Source: Alistipes sp. UBA934 (GTDB lineage Bacteria; Bacteroidota; Bacteroidia; Bacteroidales; Rikenellaceae). Taken from it: a DNA stretch of 64,000 nt. Below the pieces are notes generated by a model, which saw nothing but the letters and a program-made list of their open reading frames with translations, was not told where the DNA came from and did not search any database. Of the stretch, positions 1 through 9,232 are shown one piece after another. The stretch is taken from contig DBDK01000008.1 in NCBI GenBank assembly GCA_002293535.1, forward strand, positions 186,001 to 250,000, written 5' to 3'. The translations under genes and the position numbers were made by a program. How positions within the stretch are numbered: position 1 is the stretch's first letter; every line of letters begins with the position of its first letter.

Positions 1-1
1 C

Positions 2-1348
2 TATATGCAGAAGTACCGTTTCGAGGGAGACCTGTGGGGATTCGGTGTGAGCTACGGCTACCGCTGGAATTTCAACCGCCACTGGGGTATGGAAGCAACC
101 ATTGGGATGGGATTTGCGCGTCTGAACTACGACCGCTATATCTGCGACAACTGCGGCGAATATCTCGAAAGCAAGACAACCGTCTTCTTCGGCCCGACGA
201 AACTGGGTGTGAATCTTATCTACAGCTTCGGAGCGCAACGAGTCTCCAGGCACAAAGAACGCATAACAGCGCCGGGGGGATACGTGGACAGAGTGAACGA
301 AAGGATCGTCGGACCGATCATAGCGCCGATAGTAGCTCCGATCGCCGAGGATATAATGACCGAACCATCCTACGTGATCGCAAAACCGGCCAAACCGGCA
401 TACGAACCGCAACTCTCTACAAGCTACATAATTCCCGAAGCCGAAGCAGTGAAAAAACGTTCGCTCTACTGCACTGCATTCATAGACTTCGAGCAGGGAG
501 ACTGGAAGGTACACCCCAATATGAACAACAACGCCGCAGAGATCGACCGTGTATATAATCTGGTCGATCAGGTGGCCAACGACCCCAATGCAACCATAAC
601 CGGAATCGCAATCGTGGGTTACGCCTCACCGGAAGGCGCTTGGGACAGCAACCTGCTACTCTCGGAACGCCGCACGCAGGCAGTCAAAGATTATATCGAC
701 CTGAGCTACAACTTCCCACGCCATATCTATACAGTACGCGGTGCCGGCGAAGACTGGCAAGGCCTCGATTCTTTGGTGAGCCAATCCGTTATGTCGAGCA
801 AGCAAAGAGTGCTGAGTGTAATACGAAGCGGAGACGACCTCGACGAACGCGAACGCAGGCTCAAAAGCATAGCCGGAGGAGATATCTACGAATGGATTTA
901 CGAAGAGTTCTACCCTCTGTTGCGCCGCACGGATTACAGAATCGACTACGAAGTAACACCCTTCACAGTGGAACAAGGAGCGGCAATACTGAAAAACAGG
1001 CCTAACAACCTATCGCTAAACGAGTTGTTCTTAGTGGCAAATACATACGCACCAGGCTCGCCGCAATTTAACGAAGTGTTCGAGATCGCAGTACAACAAT
1101 ATCCCTGGAGCGATGTGGCCAACATCAACGCAGCCGCAAGTGCACTGGAACGCCGAGACACCTCGACGGCAGCATACTATCTCGCTCACGTGAAGGAACA
1201 TACACCCGCATACTGGAACAATATGGGTGTGATGGCCTGGCTACAGGGAGACCACGAAAGAGCAGCAGAAAACTTTGCGCGAGCAGGAATTCAAGCTGCA
1301 GGAAACACATCCGAGATGGAACAATATTTCCGTTCCATTGCGGAATAG
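2..1348 (+). CDS. DUF3575 / OmpA-like outer membrane protein, 5' end missing
   Basis: The reading frame is open from the first bases of the window, so the true start lies upstream; the first in-frame ATG is at 5. The visible N-terminal part is the end of a DUF3575 beta-barrel: its SYGYRW and FFGPTKLGVNL motifs recur almost unchanged in the next gene. Around residues 150-310 is an OmpA-like segment with the typical GYASPEG motif followed by an S-E-R-R-T-Q-A-V stretch. The last 120 residues look like helical repeats of TPR type. In Bacteroidales such proteins are often encoded near fimbrillin or other surface-assembly genes, and a role in the outer membrane is inferred from that. It is followed 30 bases later by a second DUF3575 gene. 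Family confidence is good; the exact function is unknown. Confidence 0.8.
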   Translation, partial: YMQKYRFEGDLWGFGVSYGYRWNFNRHWGMEATIGMGFARLNYDRYICDNCGEYLESKTTVFFGPTKLGVNLIYSFGAQRVSRHKERITAPGGYVDRVNERIVGPIIAPIVAPIAEDIMTEPSYVIAKPAKPAYEPQLSTSYIIPEAEAVKKRSLYCTAFIDFEQGDWKVHPNMNNNAAEIDRVYNLVDQVANDPNATITGIAIVGYASPEGAWDSNLLLSERRTQAVKDYIDLSYNFPRHIYTVRGAGEDWQGLDSLVSQSVMSSKQRVLSVIRSGDDLDERERRLKSIAGGDIYEWIYEEFYPLLRRTDYRIDYEVTPFTVEQGAAILKNRPNNLSLNELFLVANTYAPGSPQFNEVFEIAVQQYPWSDVANINAAASALERRDTSTAAYYLAHVKEHTPAYWNNMGVMAWLQGDHERAAENFARAGIQAAGNTSEMEQYFRSIAE

Positions 1349-1359
1349 AAACTTTTAAC

Positions 1360-1367
1360 TAATTTTG
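1360..1367 (+). promoter_or_regulatory. Bacteroidota-type promoter box (TAATTTTG)
   Basis: Matches the TAnnTTTG -7 consensus. A TTG sits at 1338-1340, giving a 19-base spacer. The GTG start of the next gene is 11 bases downstream, so the leader would be very short. Confidence 0.6.
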
Positions 1368-1378
1368 CGGGTGCCAAG

Positions 1379-2371
1379 GTGCCGGTTAAGAAACATAAGA
1401 AGATTGCCGCGCTGCTAATGGGGCTACTCGTAGGAGGGCTGATGTGGGGAGGAAGAGCGTATGCGCAAAGTCCGGAAGAACTGCAACGACAACTCGAAGC
1501 CCTACAACAACAAATAGAGGCGCTAAAAAGGGCTGAACCGGCACGGGAAGAGCGGATACAACAGGTGAGAGAACAAGAAGGGGCGAGTGTGACGCAACAA
1601 CGAAATGCAGTGACCCTGAGGCCAATGGAAACGGGGCGAAGTGTGAGAAAGAGCCAACAAAGAGGAGTAAGAAAGGGCCAGCAAAGAGGAGTGGAAGTCC
1701 TCAAAACGGAGCAGGTGGTGAGGAAGGAGCAACCGCAACAAGAACTACAAAACTACAACTATACCTACGGAGAAAGCTACAACTACCCGGCAGAGAAAGT
1801 GGAAACAACGAGAGCAAGGGAGCGAAAAGGAGGTATATATAATAAAGTAGCGATAAAAACCAACGCAGCCTACTGGGCGACAATGACGCCAAACCTCGGA
1901 ATAGAGTTCGCACTGGGAGGAAAAACAACTCTCGAACTCTCCGGAGGCTTCAACAAGTGGGGAAACGCGCCAGTGGGAGTAGTGGGAGAGGGAGAAAAAA
2001 CCGGGCAAATGGATCACGTGTTGGGAAAAGTGGAGTTTAGGCTGTGGTTCTGGGATCGGTTCGACGGACACTTCATAGGTTTACACACCTTCTACTCCGA
2101 TTACGACATTTACGGAATGAAGGTACCGCTGATGTTCGACAAGGAGTTAAGATACGATGGACGCGGAACAGGATTCGGACTTACCTACGGGTATCGTTGG
2201 GCGTGGGGAAATCGCTGGGGACTGGATCTGAGCATCGGAGCGGGAATGATTTTAATGAACTACGACAAATATGCGTGGGCCAAAGGAGCGGATAACTCTC
2301 CGGAACAGTACAAGAAGACGTTTTTCGGGCCTACAAACCTTGGTGTGAAACTTTTTTTTATGATCAATTAA
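1379..2371 (+). CDS. DUF3575 outer-membrane beta-barrel protein with coiled-coil N-terminus
   Basis: 330 residues starting at a GTG just after a promoter box; no better ATG is near, and the N-terminus reads as a signal peptide (basic KKHKK, then a hydrophobic segment ending in AYAQ). Residues 30-60 are a Q/E-rich predicted coiled coil. Residues 75-115 are low-complexity and basic, with a short imperfect tandem repeat (QQRGV twice). From about residue 145 the protein is a DUF3575 beta-barrel, ending in the same FFGPTNLGVKL motif as the upstream gene. The DNA is unusually poor in T at third codon positions. The gene is 19 bases before the DUF3868 gene and likely co-transcribed. Outer-membrane location is inferred; function unknown. 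Confidence 0.8.
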   Translation: MPVKKHKKIAALLMGLLVGGLMWGGRAYAQSPEELQRQLEALQQQIEALKRAEPAREERIQQVREQEGASVTQQRNAVTLRPMETGRSVRKSQQRGVRKGQQRGVEVLKTEQVVRKEQPQQELQNYNYTYGESYNYPAEKVETTRARERKGGIYNKVAIKTNAAYWATMTPNLGIEFALGGKTTLELSGGFNKWGNAPVGVVGEGEKTGQMDHVLGKVEFRLWFWDRFDGHFIGLHTFYSDYDIYGMKVPLMFDKELRYDGRGTGFGLTYGYRWAWGNRWGLDLSIGAGMILMNYDKYAWAKGADNSPEQYKKTFFGPTNLGVKLFFMIN

Positions 2372-2390
2372 TAAAACAACAAATATAGAA

Positions 2391-3950
2391 ATGAAAAAAA
2401 TTCTACTTTTTGCTGTCCTGTCGGTTTTTACACTGACCTCGTCGATCGCTCCGGAAACGGCTGACTATCCGGACGATATGGACGATAAAGGCGTGAGTGT
2501 CACCGATATCGAGGTTACGCGCACGGAAAATGTCGCAAAAATCTCGTTCGCACTCCACGTGGGAGACCGCGTTACACAGGAAAATCGAAGTCTGATCATC
2601 GACCCCGTGCTGCAAAGCGCCGCAGGTCAGGTTTCACTCTACCCCATCGTGATCCGTGGTTCGCGTGCCCAAGTGTCCAACGAAAGTCAGGCTATGCAGG
2701 CTGCTCAAATCGCCTCGGAGATGCCCTACCACACAACCAACGGCCGCACTGTCGAATATGTGGCTTCGGTGCCCTGGGAGAGCTGGATGTCGGGATCCGA
2801 CCTGATCTTCAACGGCATCAGCGCCGGACCGGGTAAATCCACAGAAGTTGCTATCGGTCTGGTGGCCGGCAATCTGTTGTCCGAACCCGTTCCAACCGCT
2901 TCGCCGGTCGTTACCACTGCTGCCGCTCCGATTCCTGCTCCGCAGGTTCCAGCGGCGCCACAACAAAGCGCTCCTTCTCACTCTCAACACGTTATTCAAA
3001 GTCCGTTGCCTCCTATGGCTGCTGCGCCTACCGCACCTGCCGTGCGTGACCAAGGTGCAGTGGTTCAGCGTCCGCTGGCCTCGACTATGGCTCAAGCCCA
3101 AACAGTTAGTACGATCGGAAGCAACTACGGCTCAGCTCCGGCTATGAGTTATGGTAACGCACCGAGCTATGGTAACGCCCCTGTTACTGCGCCTACTCCT
3201 GTATCTTATTATAATAGCGTTACTCAAGCAGCTCCTGCTCCCACCCCCAGCTATATTTCGGTGGGCGACGAGCTGGCTTCCCGCTTTATGTTCGTCGAAC
3301 CGGTGAAAAACTACTACACGGCACTGGCATCCACCAACGAGCCTACTTTCGACTATAATATGCCCATCACCCTCGGAACAGGCGTACAGCAAACCCAAAG
3401 TGAAGTAGATCGTTTTATCGAAATGACAAGACAAGGCTCCGTGTTCATCCGATTCAACCTCGGAAGCCAAATCGCCGGACGTGACTTTGCCAACAACAAC
3501 CGAATGATGGTCGATCTGCTAACCTCGATAAGTCTACTTGAGTCTTCACCCGACGTGAGAATTGCACAAGTAATCGTGGCAGGCTTCTCCTCGCCCGAAG
3601 GATCTTTCGCCGAAAACGAAAAACTCGCACTCGACCGCGCAGCCGTCGCACGAGACCTGCTAACGGCAAACACCAAAATAGACCCGAAAGCAATAAGCGT
3701 CTACAATGGTTCCATCGACTGGGCTACGCTACGCTCGCTAATCGCAAACTCGAATATGCCTGAGAAATATACGATCCTCAGCATAATCGACAACACACCT
3801 GCTTGGGATGGTTTCCGCGACACGGGTCGTCTGGAACGCCTTATGGCTGTGAACGATGGTCAGGCTTACCGATATATGCGCGAACACTTCTTCCCGCAAT
3901 TACGACAAACCGGGGCCTACATCAAAGTGTACTACGAGAACGTTAAGTAA
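2391..3950 (+). CDS. DUF3868 / OmpA-like domain secreted protein
   Basis: 519 residues with an N-terminal signal peptide (MKKILLF start). Residues 30-160 fit the DUF3868 domain found at the N-terminus of Bacteroidales OmpA-type proteins. Residues 165-290 are a long Pro/Ala/Gln/Ser-rich linker that includes a short YGNAP repeat. Residues 340-519 form an OmpA-like domain with an FSSPEGSF motif and the following E-N-E-K-L-A-L-D-R-A stretch, similar to the SPEG motif two genes upstream. The three-gene set suggests an envelope-anchored assembly that contacts peptidoglycan, which is inference. The gene is followed by a strong hairpin and then by a T-rich terminator, so the operon ends here. Confidence 0.8.
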   Translation: MKKILLFAVLSVFTLTSSIAPETADYPDDMDDKGVSVTDIEVTRTENVAKISFALHVGDRVTQENRSLIIDPVLQSAAGQVSLYPIVIRGSRAQVSNESQAMQAAQIASEMPYHTTNGRTVEYVASVPWESWMSGSDLIFNGISAGPGKSTEVAIGLVAGNLLSEPVPTASPVVTTAAAPIPAPQVPAAPQQSAPSHSQHVIQSPLPPMAAAPTAPAVRDQGAVVQRPLASTMAQAQTVSTIGSNYGSAPAMSYGNAPSYGNAPVTAPTPVSYYNSVTQAAPAPTPSYISVGDELASRFMFVEPVKNYYTALASTNEPTFDYNMPITLGTGVQQTQSEVDRFIEMTRQGSVFIRFNLGSQIAGRDFANNNRMMVDLLTSISLLESSPDVRIAQVIVAGFSSPEGSFAENEKLALDRAAVARDLLTANTKIDPKAISVYNGSIDWATLRSLIANSNMPEKYTILSIIDNTPAWDGFRDTGRLERLMAVNDGQAYRYMREHFFPQLRQTGAYIKVYYENVK

Positions 3951-3956
3951 CACAGG

Positions 3957-3978
3957 GGCGTGGGGCTGCCCCAACGCC
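3957..3978 (+). other. GC-rich hairpin after the DUF3868 gene
   Basis: GGCGTGGGG pairs with CCCCAACGCC (one bulged A) across a CTG loop, seven bases after the stop codon. There is no T-run, so it is more likely an mRNA 3'-end stabilising hairpin than a terminator. Confidence 0.5.
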
Positions 3979-4000
3979 AATAGCATTACAACAAATTATA

Positions 4001-4040
4001 AAAAACTCCTCCTCAAAAAAGGGGGAGTTTTTGTTTTATA
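4001..4040 (+). terminator. Rho-independent terminator
   Basis: AAAAACTCCTCC (4001-4012) pairs with GGGGGAGTTTTT (4021-4032) with one G-T wobble and a loop of eight bases, followed by a T-rich stretch. It ends the 1-3950 operon. The A-run on the other side could let it work in both directions. Confidence 0.8.
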
Positions 4041-4259
4041 TATTATATACTAAAGGGTGACAACTCTTTTTTCGGTATCGTGAACTCGCGCCCGTCATCT
4101 TCGAGACGGTGTTTATGACCTTAAGGAAAAAGATTGCTTCACCCGAAGTGCGTCACAGCACACTTTCACACGTGCCGTGACACCTTCGGGCGTGGTGCGG
4201 TTTTCCAGGTCAAGGCTCGCGAGGCCTACGGTACGGGAACTGTCACCGCGTCCTTTTTT

Positions 4260-4634
4260 ATGAAGTCAAATCGAGGAGTACCATTCCTGGGTACCTGGTA
4301 TGTCGCCCTACAAGAGTATCGCATAGACGGTAAGTGGCACAAAAACAACGACTACGACGGCGACATAGAAATGTCGTTTTTCCCTGACGGATACTTTGTT
4401 ATGGATCCTGAAATGGCTGTCTGTTACTGGACGATAGATCCGGATACGAGCATTATCATATTCTACCGCGAGGATGTGACCGAATTTCGAGAGTGTTGCG
4501 TGTTCGAAAGTTTCGGCGAAGAGTGCTGGTTTTACTTCTGCGAAGTAACCCCATACATCTCCCTGGACCGCTCAAGCATAATCTCACACCACGCATACGA
4601 ACGCTGGAGAGTGGTGTTACATAACACACTGTAG
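4260..4634 (+). CDS. Hypothetical small protein, possibly lipocalin-like
   Basis: I place the start at the ATG at 4260 (124 residues). An ATG at 4134 would add 42 residues of unlikely composition. The protein opens with a GTWYV motif, then alternates hydrophobic and polar residues with several Trp and Tyr, which suggests a small beta-barrel of lipocalin-like type; this is inference from pattern only. No signal peptide is visible with this start. It ends 3 bases before the convergent DUF2723 gene. No family recognised, and it could be a spurious or decayed frame. Confidence 0.45.
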   Translation: MKSNRGVPFLGTWYVALQEYRIDGKWHKNNDYDGDIEMSFFPDGYFVMDPEMAVCYWTIDPDTSIIIFYREDVTEFRECCVFESFGEECWFYFCEVTPYISLDRSSIISHHAYERWRVVLHNTL

Positions 4635-4637
4635 CAC

Positions 4638-7628
4638 CTATTCGCCTAATTCGCTTTCCTCGGAGACGGTGAACAGATCGAGGTAGGCTTCGATAGAGGC
4701 AAGCTGCTGGTCGCGTTCGTAAAACTCGGCGACCTGAGCAAGGGCCGATAAATCGCGAAGGCGACCATACCAAGCCTCCTCAACCAAAGCGGCCTTAGTA
4801 CCAGTGAATTGGAGGTAGTATTCGACATACTCCTGAAGGGTGTTCGCGTAATCTTCCATCAGTGCATCGCCTTTTTCGGTAGCACCTGCGGCATAGTAAG
4901 CCTCGATCAGCGAGTAGGTGTCGAAGAACGTATAATCGAACTTCGAAGGAGGAAACTCGGTGAGAGCACGATCAAGTGCCTCAACGGCGCGCTGAGGTTC
5001 GCCCGCATCCAGCAGGGAGTTGGCAAGACGTACAAACGAGTTGTATTGCCCGACGAATTGCAAGTTAATCAGCGAGTTATAATCGACATAAACCCCAGGA
5101 TCACCGGCACCGCCATATTTATAACGATTCATAAGCAGATCCCAAGTGAGCTCGGTGTCAATTCTCCCGGACTCCAAAACATCATAAGTGGTCTTGATGG
5201 GGACGAAACGATAAGCCCAACCATCCGCCTGTAACCAGTCGGCAAGGCCCATTTCGCGCATAGTCTGGGTCATCGTGAAGTAGAGCGGGCGCTCCCAATC
5301 GAAGTTGGCCAACACGTCCAAAAGCACGAGTTGGTCTTTGCGGATCGAGGTTTTGGGGATATTGAAAGAGATCGTATCTACCATCAAATGAGCATCTTCG
5401 GGCTTGACAATGCCGGAACGAAGAGCGGCCTGTTTATCGACAGGAAGGACGAGTTTGGTGGACGGAATGTAGTCGAGCAACTGGCCGTTCGCAACTTCGA
5501 CGCGGGATTGAGGATCGCGATTGGCAACGAAATCGACAACCTGACGAACAGTGAGCGGGCGGTCTATGATCTCCTCGACGTAGATGAAAGCCTCGTTATC
5601 GCGATAAGTCGTCATCGGGATAGAAAGCGGCACAGGCGACGAAGCGTTATAGGCGTGACGCATCTGCTCGATGTACCAGTCGGCGCCCAGATAGCTGAGG
5701 TTCATAATGCGAACATCGGGACGGACGTTCTCCACCTCCTGATTATACCAAAGAGGGAACGTATCGTTGTCGCCGAAGTTCATAAAAATTGAATTCGGAA
5801 GTGCCGAGATCATAAAATTGTATCCAATGTCGTGACCGATACGGCGGCCGGAGCGATCGTGATCGTCCCAGCCTTCGGCGAGAAGGAGTGCCGGAACAAG
5901 AGCGCAAACCAGAGTGGCGACGAGGGCGGAGTTGCGAACAGAGGCGGGGGTCGCAGACTTAGCGGAGCGCGAAAAGAGTTTGGCGACGATCTCCTGAACC
6001 CAAGTAACGCCCAGACCGATCCAAATAGCGAACGCATAGAACGAACCGGCATAAATGTAATCGCGCTCACGGACAGCGCCTGGCGGAACGTTGAGATAGA
6101 CTACAAGCAAAATCCCCATCACAACGAACAACCACATCACAATGACGAAGCCGCGACGATCCTTACCCAGCTGGGAGATAAGACCCAAAATACCGAGCAG
6201 GAACGGAAGGAAGAAAAATTTGTTGCGCCCCTTGTTACGCTCGACCTCCTGCGGAAGGTTTTTCTGCGGGCCGAGGTAAAGAGCGTCGATGGGGTCGATG
6301 CCGGAAAGCCAGTTACCGTGGAGAATGTCGCCCTCGCCCTTGATGTCATCCTGGCGCCCGACAAAGTTCCACATAAAGTAACGCCAGTACATAAAATTGA
6401 GCTGGTAACCAAAGAAATAAGAGAGGTTACCCCCACCCCACTGTTTGTACTTATCGGCAGAAGCATAATCCCACTGACGAGGGAAAAGCATCTCGGAACC
6501 GGGAGCATAGACGTAGTCGGTTAGTTTTTCGCGACTCTCGTACTTGCCGGCCTCGTTGATAAACCACTCAGTGGAATAGACCATATCGGAGATCTGGGAA
6601 TCGTAACGAGGGCCGTAAAAAAGAGGATTGCTACCATACTGGTCGCGGTTCATAAGGCTCTGGAGAGCATAGGGATTGTCGGGACGGTTAGAGTTCATAG
6701 GCGGATTGACCGACGAACGGATAACAACCGAAGTGTATGAACTGTAGCCGATCAGGATGACACCGACGCAAAGAAGAATGGTATTCCAAACGGTCTTACC
6801 GCGCTTGTGAGTGAACCAAACCCCGGCGCCAACAAGAGCAAAGAGGATGAGAACCCAAACCGCGATCCCGCTATTGACGGGAAGTCCGAGAGAATTGACG
6901 AAAACACGATCGATCCAAGCGCCAATACCTACCACACCGGGCATAATGATCTTGTAAATAGCAAGGAAAATACCACCGGCAGCGAGAAGAGCCCAAAAAG
7001 CGCCCTTCCAAGTAACCTGCTGAGTTTTACGGAAATAGTAGATGAAAACAAGCGCCGGAAGAGCCAACAAATTTAGGATGTGAACCCCGATGGAAAGGCC
7101 CATCATATAGGCGATCAGAACCAACCAACGATTAGACCCAGGCTCGTCGGCAACCTCCTCCCAACGAAGCATCAACCAAACAACAAGCGCCGTGAACATA
7201 GACGAAGTGGCATAAACCTCGCTCTCGACAGCGGAAAACCAGAACGTGTCGGTGAAAGCGTAAGCCAGAGCTCCGATAACCCCCGCGCCGAGAGCCGTCC
7301 AATCGTCAGCCTTCATACGACGGGCAAGGTGGGTGATCGTCCAGAACATAAACAAGATACAAAACGCCGAAGCAACACACGACATAAGATTCGACGCGAA
7401 ACCTACCCACTGGGGATTACCGAACGAGAGCAGCGTGAAAAGACGCATCATCATCATAAACAACGGCGCGCCGGGAGGATGGCCTACCTCGAGTTTATAA
7501 GAAGTGGCGGTGAACTCCATACAGTCCCACCAAGAAGCAACAGGCTCGGCCGTGAGAACGTAAACGACAAGGGCCACGGCAAACACTGCCCAACCGACAA
7601 TATTATTGTATCTTTTGTAATTGTTCAT
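4638..7628 (-). CDS. DUF2723 family membrane protein (GT-C type glycosyltransferase-like)
   Basis: 996 residues. The N-terminal 60 residues carry a membrane segment and the family hallmark WWDCMEF followed by VGHPPGAPLF. About a dozen hydrophobic segments fill the first 560 residues; the rest is soluble, with helical repeats near the C-terminus (SLLDAGEPQRAVEAL). This is the DUF2723/TMEM260 family; eukaryotic TMEM260 is a protein O-mannosyltransferase, and Bacteroidota members are candidates for envelope protein or lipid glycosylation. The acceptor here is unknown. The start ATG lies only 4 bases after a TATTTTTG box, and 26 bases separate it from the divergent cysS start. Confidence 0.88.
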   Translation of the reverse strand: MNNYKRYNNIVGWAVFAVALVVYVLTAEPVASWWDCMEFTATSYKLEVGHPPGAPLFMMMMRLFTLLSFGNPQWVGFASNLMSCVASAFCILFMFWTITHLARRMKADDWTALGAGVIGALAYAFTDTFWFSAVESEVYATSSMFTALVVWLMLRWEEVADEPGSNRWLVLIAYMMGLSIGVHILNLLALPALVFIYYFRKTQQVTWKGAFWALLAAGGIFLAIYKIIMPGVVGIGAWIDRVFVNSLGLPVNSGIAVWVLILFALVGAGVWFTHKRGKTVWNTILLCVGVILIGYSSYTSVVIRSSVNPPMNSNRPDNPYALQSLMNRDQYGSNPLFYGPRYDSQISDMVYSTEWFINEAGKYESREKLTDYVYAPGSEMLFPRQWDYASADKYKQWGGGNLSYFFGYQLNFMYWRYFMWNFVGRQDDIKGEGDILHGNWLSGIDPIDALYLGPQKNLPQEVERNKGRNKFFFLPFLLGILGLISQLGKDRRGFVIVMWLFVVMGILLVVYLNVPPGAVRERDYIYAGSFYAFAIWIGLGVTWVQEIVAKLFSRSAKSATPASVRNSALVATLVCALVPALLLAEGWDDHDRSGRRIGHDIGYNFMISALPNSIFMNFGDNDTFPLWYNQEVENVRPDVRIMNLSYLGADWYIEQMRHAYNASSPVPLSIPMTTYRDNEAFIYVEEIIDRPLTVRQVVDFVANRDPQSRVEVANGQLLDYIPSTKLVLPVDKQAALRSGIVKPEDAHLMVDTISFNIPKTSIRKDQLVLLDVLANFDWERPLYFTMTQTMREMGLADWLQADGWAYRFVPIKTTYDVLESGRIDTELTWDLLMNRYKYGGAGDPGVYVDYNSLINLQFVGQYNSFVRLANSLLDAGEPQRAVEALDRALTEFPPSKFDYTFFDTYSLIEAYYAAGATEKGDALMEDYANTLQEYVEYYLQFTGTKAALVEEAWYGRLRDLSALAQVAEFYERDQQLASIEAYLDLFTVSEESELGE

Positions 7629-7632
7629 TTGG

Positions 7633-7640
7633 CAAAAATA
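7633..7640 (-). promoter_or_regulatory. Promoter box for the DUF2723 gene (TATTTTTG)
   Basis: On the minus strand TATTTTTG is followed by CCAA and the ATG at 7628, so the transcript would be leaderless or nearly so. No clear TTG is visible at the expected upstream distance. Confidence 0.55.
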
Positions 7641-7642
7641 GT

Positions 7643-7650
7643 TAATTTTG
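7643..7650 (+). promoter_or_regulatory. Promoter box for cysS (TAATTTTG)
   Basis: TAATTTTG, with a TTG at 7621-7623 (19-base spacer). The cysS ATG follows after four bases. It lies back to back with the DUF2723 promoter. Confidence 0.65.
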
Positions 7651-7654
7651 TCGT

Positions 7655-9232
7655 ATGTTTACTCTGTATAACACACTTTCCAGAACGAAACAGGAATTTG
7701 TACCGCTCGCACCGCCAAGGGTGGGGATGTATGTGTGCGGCCCGACGGTCTATGGAGATCCGCATCTGGGACACGCAAGGCCCGCCGTAACGTTCGACTT
7801 GTTGTTCAGGTATCTGACTGCCAAGGGATACAAGGTGAGGTATGTGCGGAATATTACGGACGTGGGGCATCTGGAAAACGATGCGGACGAGGGGGAAGAT
7901 AAAATAGCGGTAAAGGCGAGGCTGGAGCAACTGGAGCCGATGGAGGTGGCGCAATACTACACGAGAAGGTATCACGACGCAATGAGGGCTCTGAACGTGC
8001 TGCCGCCTTCGATCGAACCCACGGCATCGGGACACATAATAGAACAGATAGAGCTGACCAAGAAGATACTGGACGCAGGATATGCCTACATATCGAACGG
8101 TTCGGTCTATTTCGACGTGGAGAAATATAGTCGCGATTTTCATTATGGAGAGCTGTCGGGGCGTTCGCTGGAAGATATGCAGGCAGGGACGAGGACGCTG
8201 GACGGACAGGACGACAAACACTCGCCGGCGGATTTCGCGCTATGGAAAAAGGCGGCGCCGGAGCACATAATGAGATGGCCTTCACCCTGGAGCGATGGTT
8301 TTCCGGGATGGCATATGGAGTGTTCGGCAATGAGTCTGAAGTACTTAGGCGAGAGTTTCGACATACACGGCGGAGGAATGGATCTGATGTTCCCGCACCA
8401 CGAAGCCGAAATGGCCCAAAGCAACGCCGCCTGCGGGTGTGCCCCGGCGAGCGGGCCGGGAAGTGCAGGCGAACGGGTCGGGCAATGTGGTGCGCGGTGG
8501 TGGGTGCATAATAATATGCTGACAATCAACGGTCAGAAAATGGGAAAATCGCTGGGAAACTTCATCACGCTGGAGCAACTTTTTACCGGGACAAATCCAT
8601 TGCTAACGCAGGCCTACTCGCCGATGACGATAAGGTTCTTTATGTTGCAAGCACACTATCGCTCGACGCTGGATTTCAGCAATGAGGCGTTGCAGGCGGC
8701 GGAAAAGGGACTGGAGAGGTTAATGAAAGCGGTGGAAACGTTGGGGAAACTGGAGGCGGAAAGCCGGCTGGAAGCAGGGGTGAGTTCTTCGAGCGAGGTG
8801 TCTTCGGGCGAGGAGGTGGCTGTGGCGGAACTGGAACGAAGACTGGAAGAGGCGATGGACGACGATCTGGGATCGCCACTGGCTATTGCGGCTCTGTTCG
8901 ACTGGGTGAGGATAATCAACAGTCTGAATGACGGAACGATGACGATTTCGCAGGCCGATCTGGATAGGCTGAGGGATATTTTTCATCGCTGGGTTTTTGA
9001 GATACTGGGCCTCAGAGACGAACGTGAAGCGGGAGAAGACGGCCACCTGGCGCCGGTGGTGGAGATGCTGATGGGGATGAGGGCTGCGGCAAAAGAACAA
9101 AAAGACTGGGCCTTGAGCGACAGGATCAGAGACGGATTGGCTGCGGCGGGGATAAAAATTATGGATAAAAAGGACGGGGAGAGCGAATGGCAAGTCGGAA
9201 CGCCGACAGCGAACTTAGCTACGCAGAAATAA
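7655..9232 (+). CDS. cysS: Cysteinyl-tRNA synthetase
   Basis: 525 residues. Charges tRNA-Cys with cysteine in the cytoplasm. The HIGH-type motif reads HLGH (37-40), a zinc ligand Cys is at 28, and the KMSKS motif is KMGKS (295-299). The N-terminus LYNTLSRTKQEF aligns directly with known CysS starts, which fixes the start at 7655 even though it is only 4 bases after the promoter box. Odd point: between the conserved AQSNAACG segment and WWVHNN there is a GC-rich insertion of roughly 15 residues (Ala/Gly/Pro/Ser) just before the KMSKS loop. First gene of an operon with prfB; the stop and the next start share bases (TAATG). Confidence 0.97.
   Translation: MFTLYNTLSRTKQEFVPLAPPRVGMYVCGPTVYGDPHLGHARPAVTFDLLFRYLTAKGYKVRYVRNITDVGHLENDADEGEDKIAVKARLEQLEPMEVAQYYTRRYHDAMRALNVLPPSIEPTASGHIIEQIELTKKILDAGYAYISNGSVYFDVEKYSRDFHYGELSGRSLEDMQAGTRTLDGQDDKHSPADFALWKKAAPEHIMRWPSPWSDGFPGWHMECSAMSLKYLGESFDIHGGGMDLMFPHHEAEMAQSNAACGCAPASGPGSAGERVGQCGARWWVHNNMLTINGQKMGKSLGNFITLEQLFTGTNPLLTQAYSPMTIRFFMLQAHYRSTLDFSNEALQAAEKGLERLMKAVETLGKLEAESRLEAGVSSSSEVSSGEEVAVAELERRLEEAMDDDLGSPLAIAALFDWVRIINSLNDGTMTISQADLDRLRDIFHRWVFEILGLRDEREAGEDGHLAPVVEMLMGMRAAAKEQKDWALSDRIRDGLAAAGIKIMDKKDGESEWQVGTPTANLATQK

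Larger units (their letters stand above)
3951..4259. other. Intergenic stretch
   Basis: About 310 bases holding the hairpin and terminator described separately. The rest (4041-4259) has an open frame in phase with the next gene, but its translation (Cys/His-rich, no hydrophobic start) does not look coding. No clear TAnnTTTG box was seen for the gene that follows. Confidence 0.5.
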
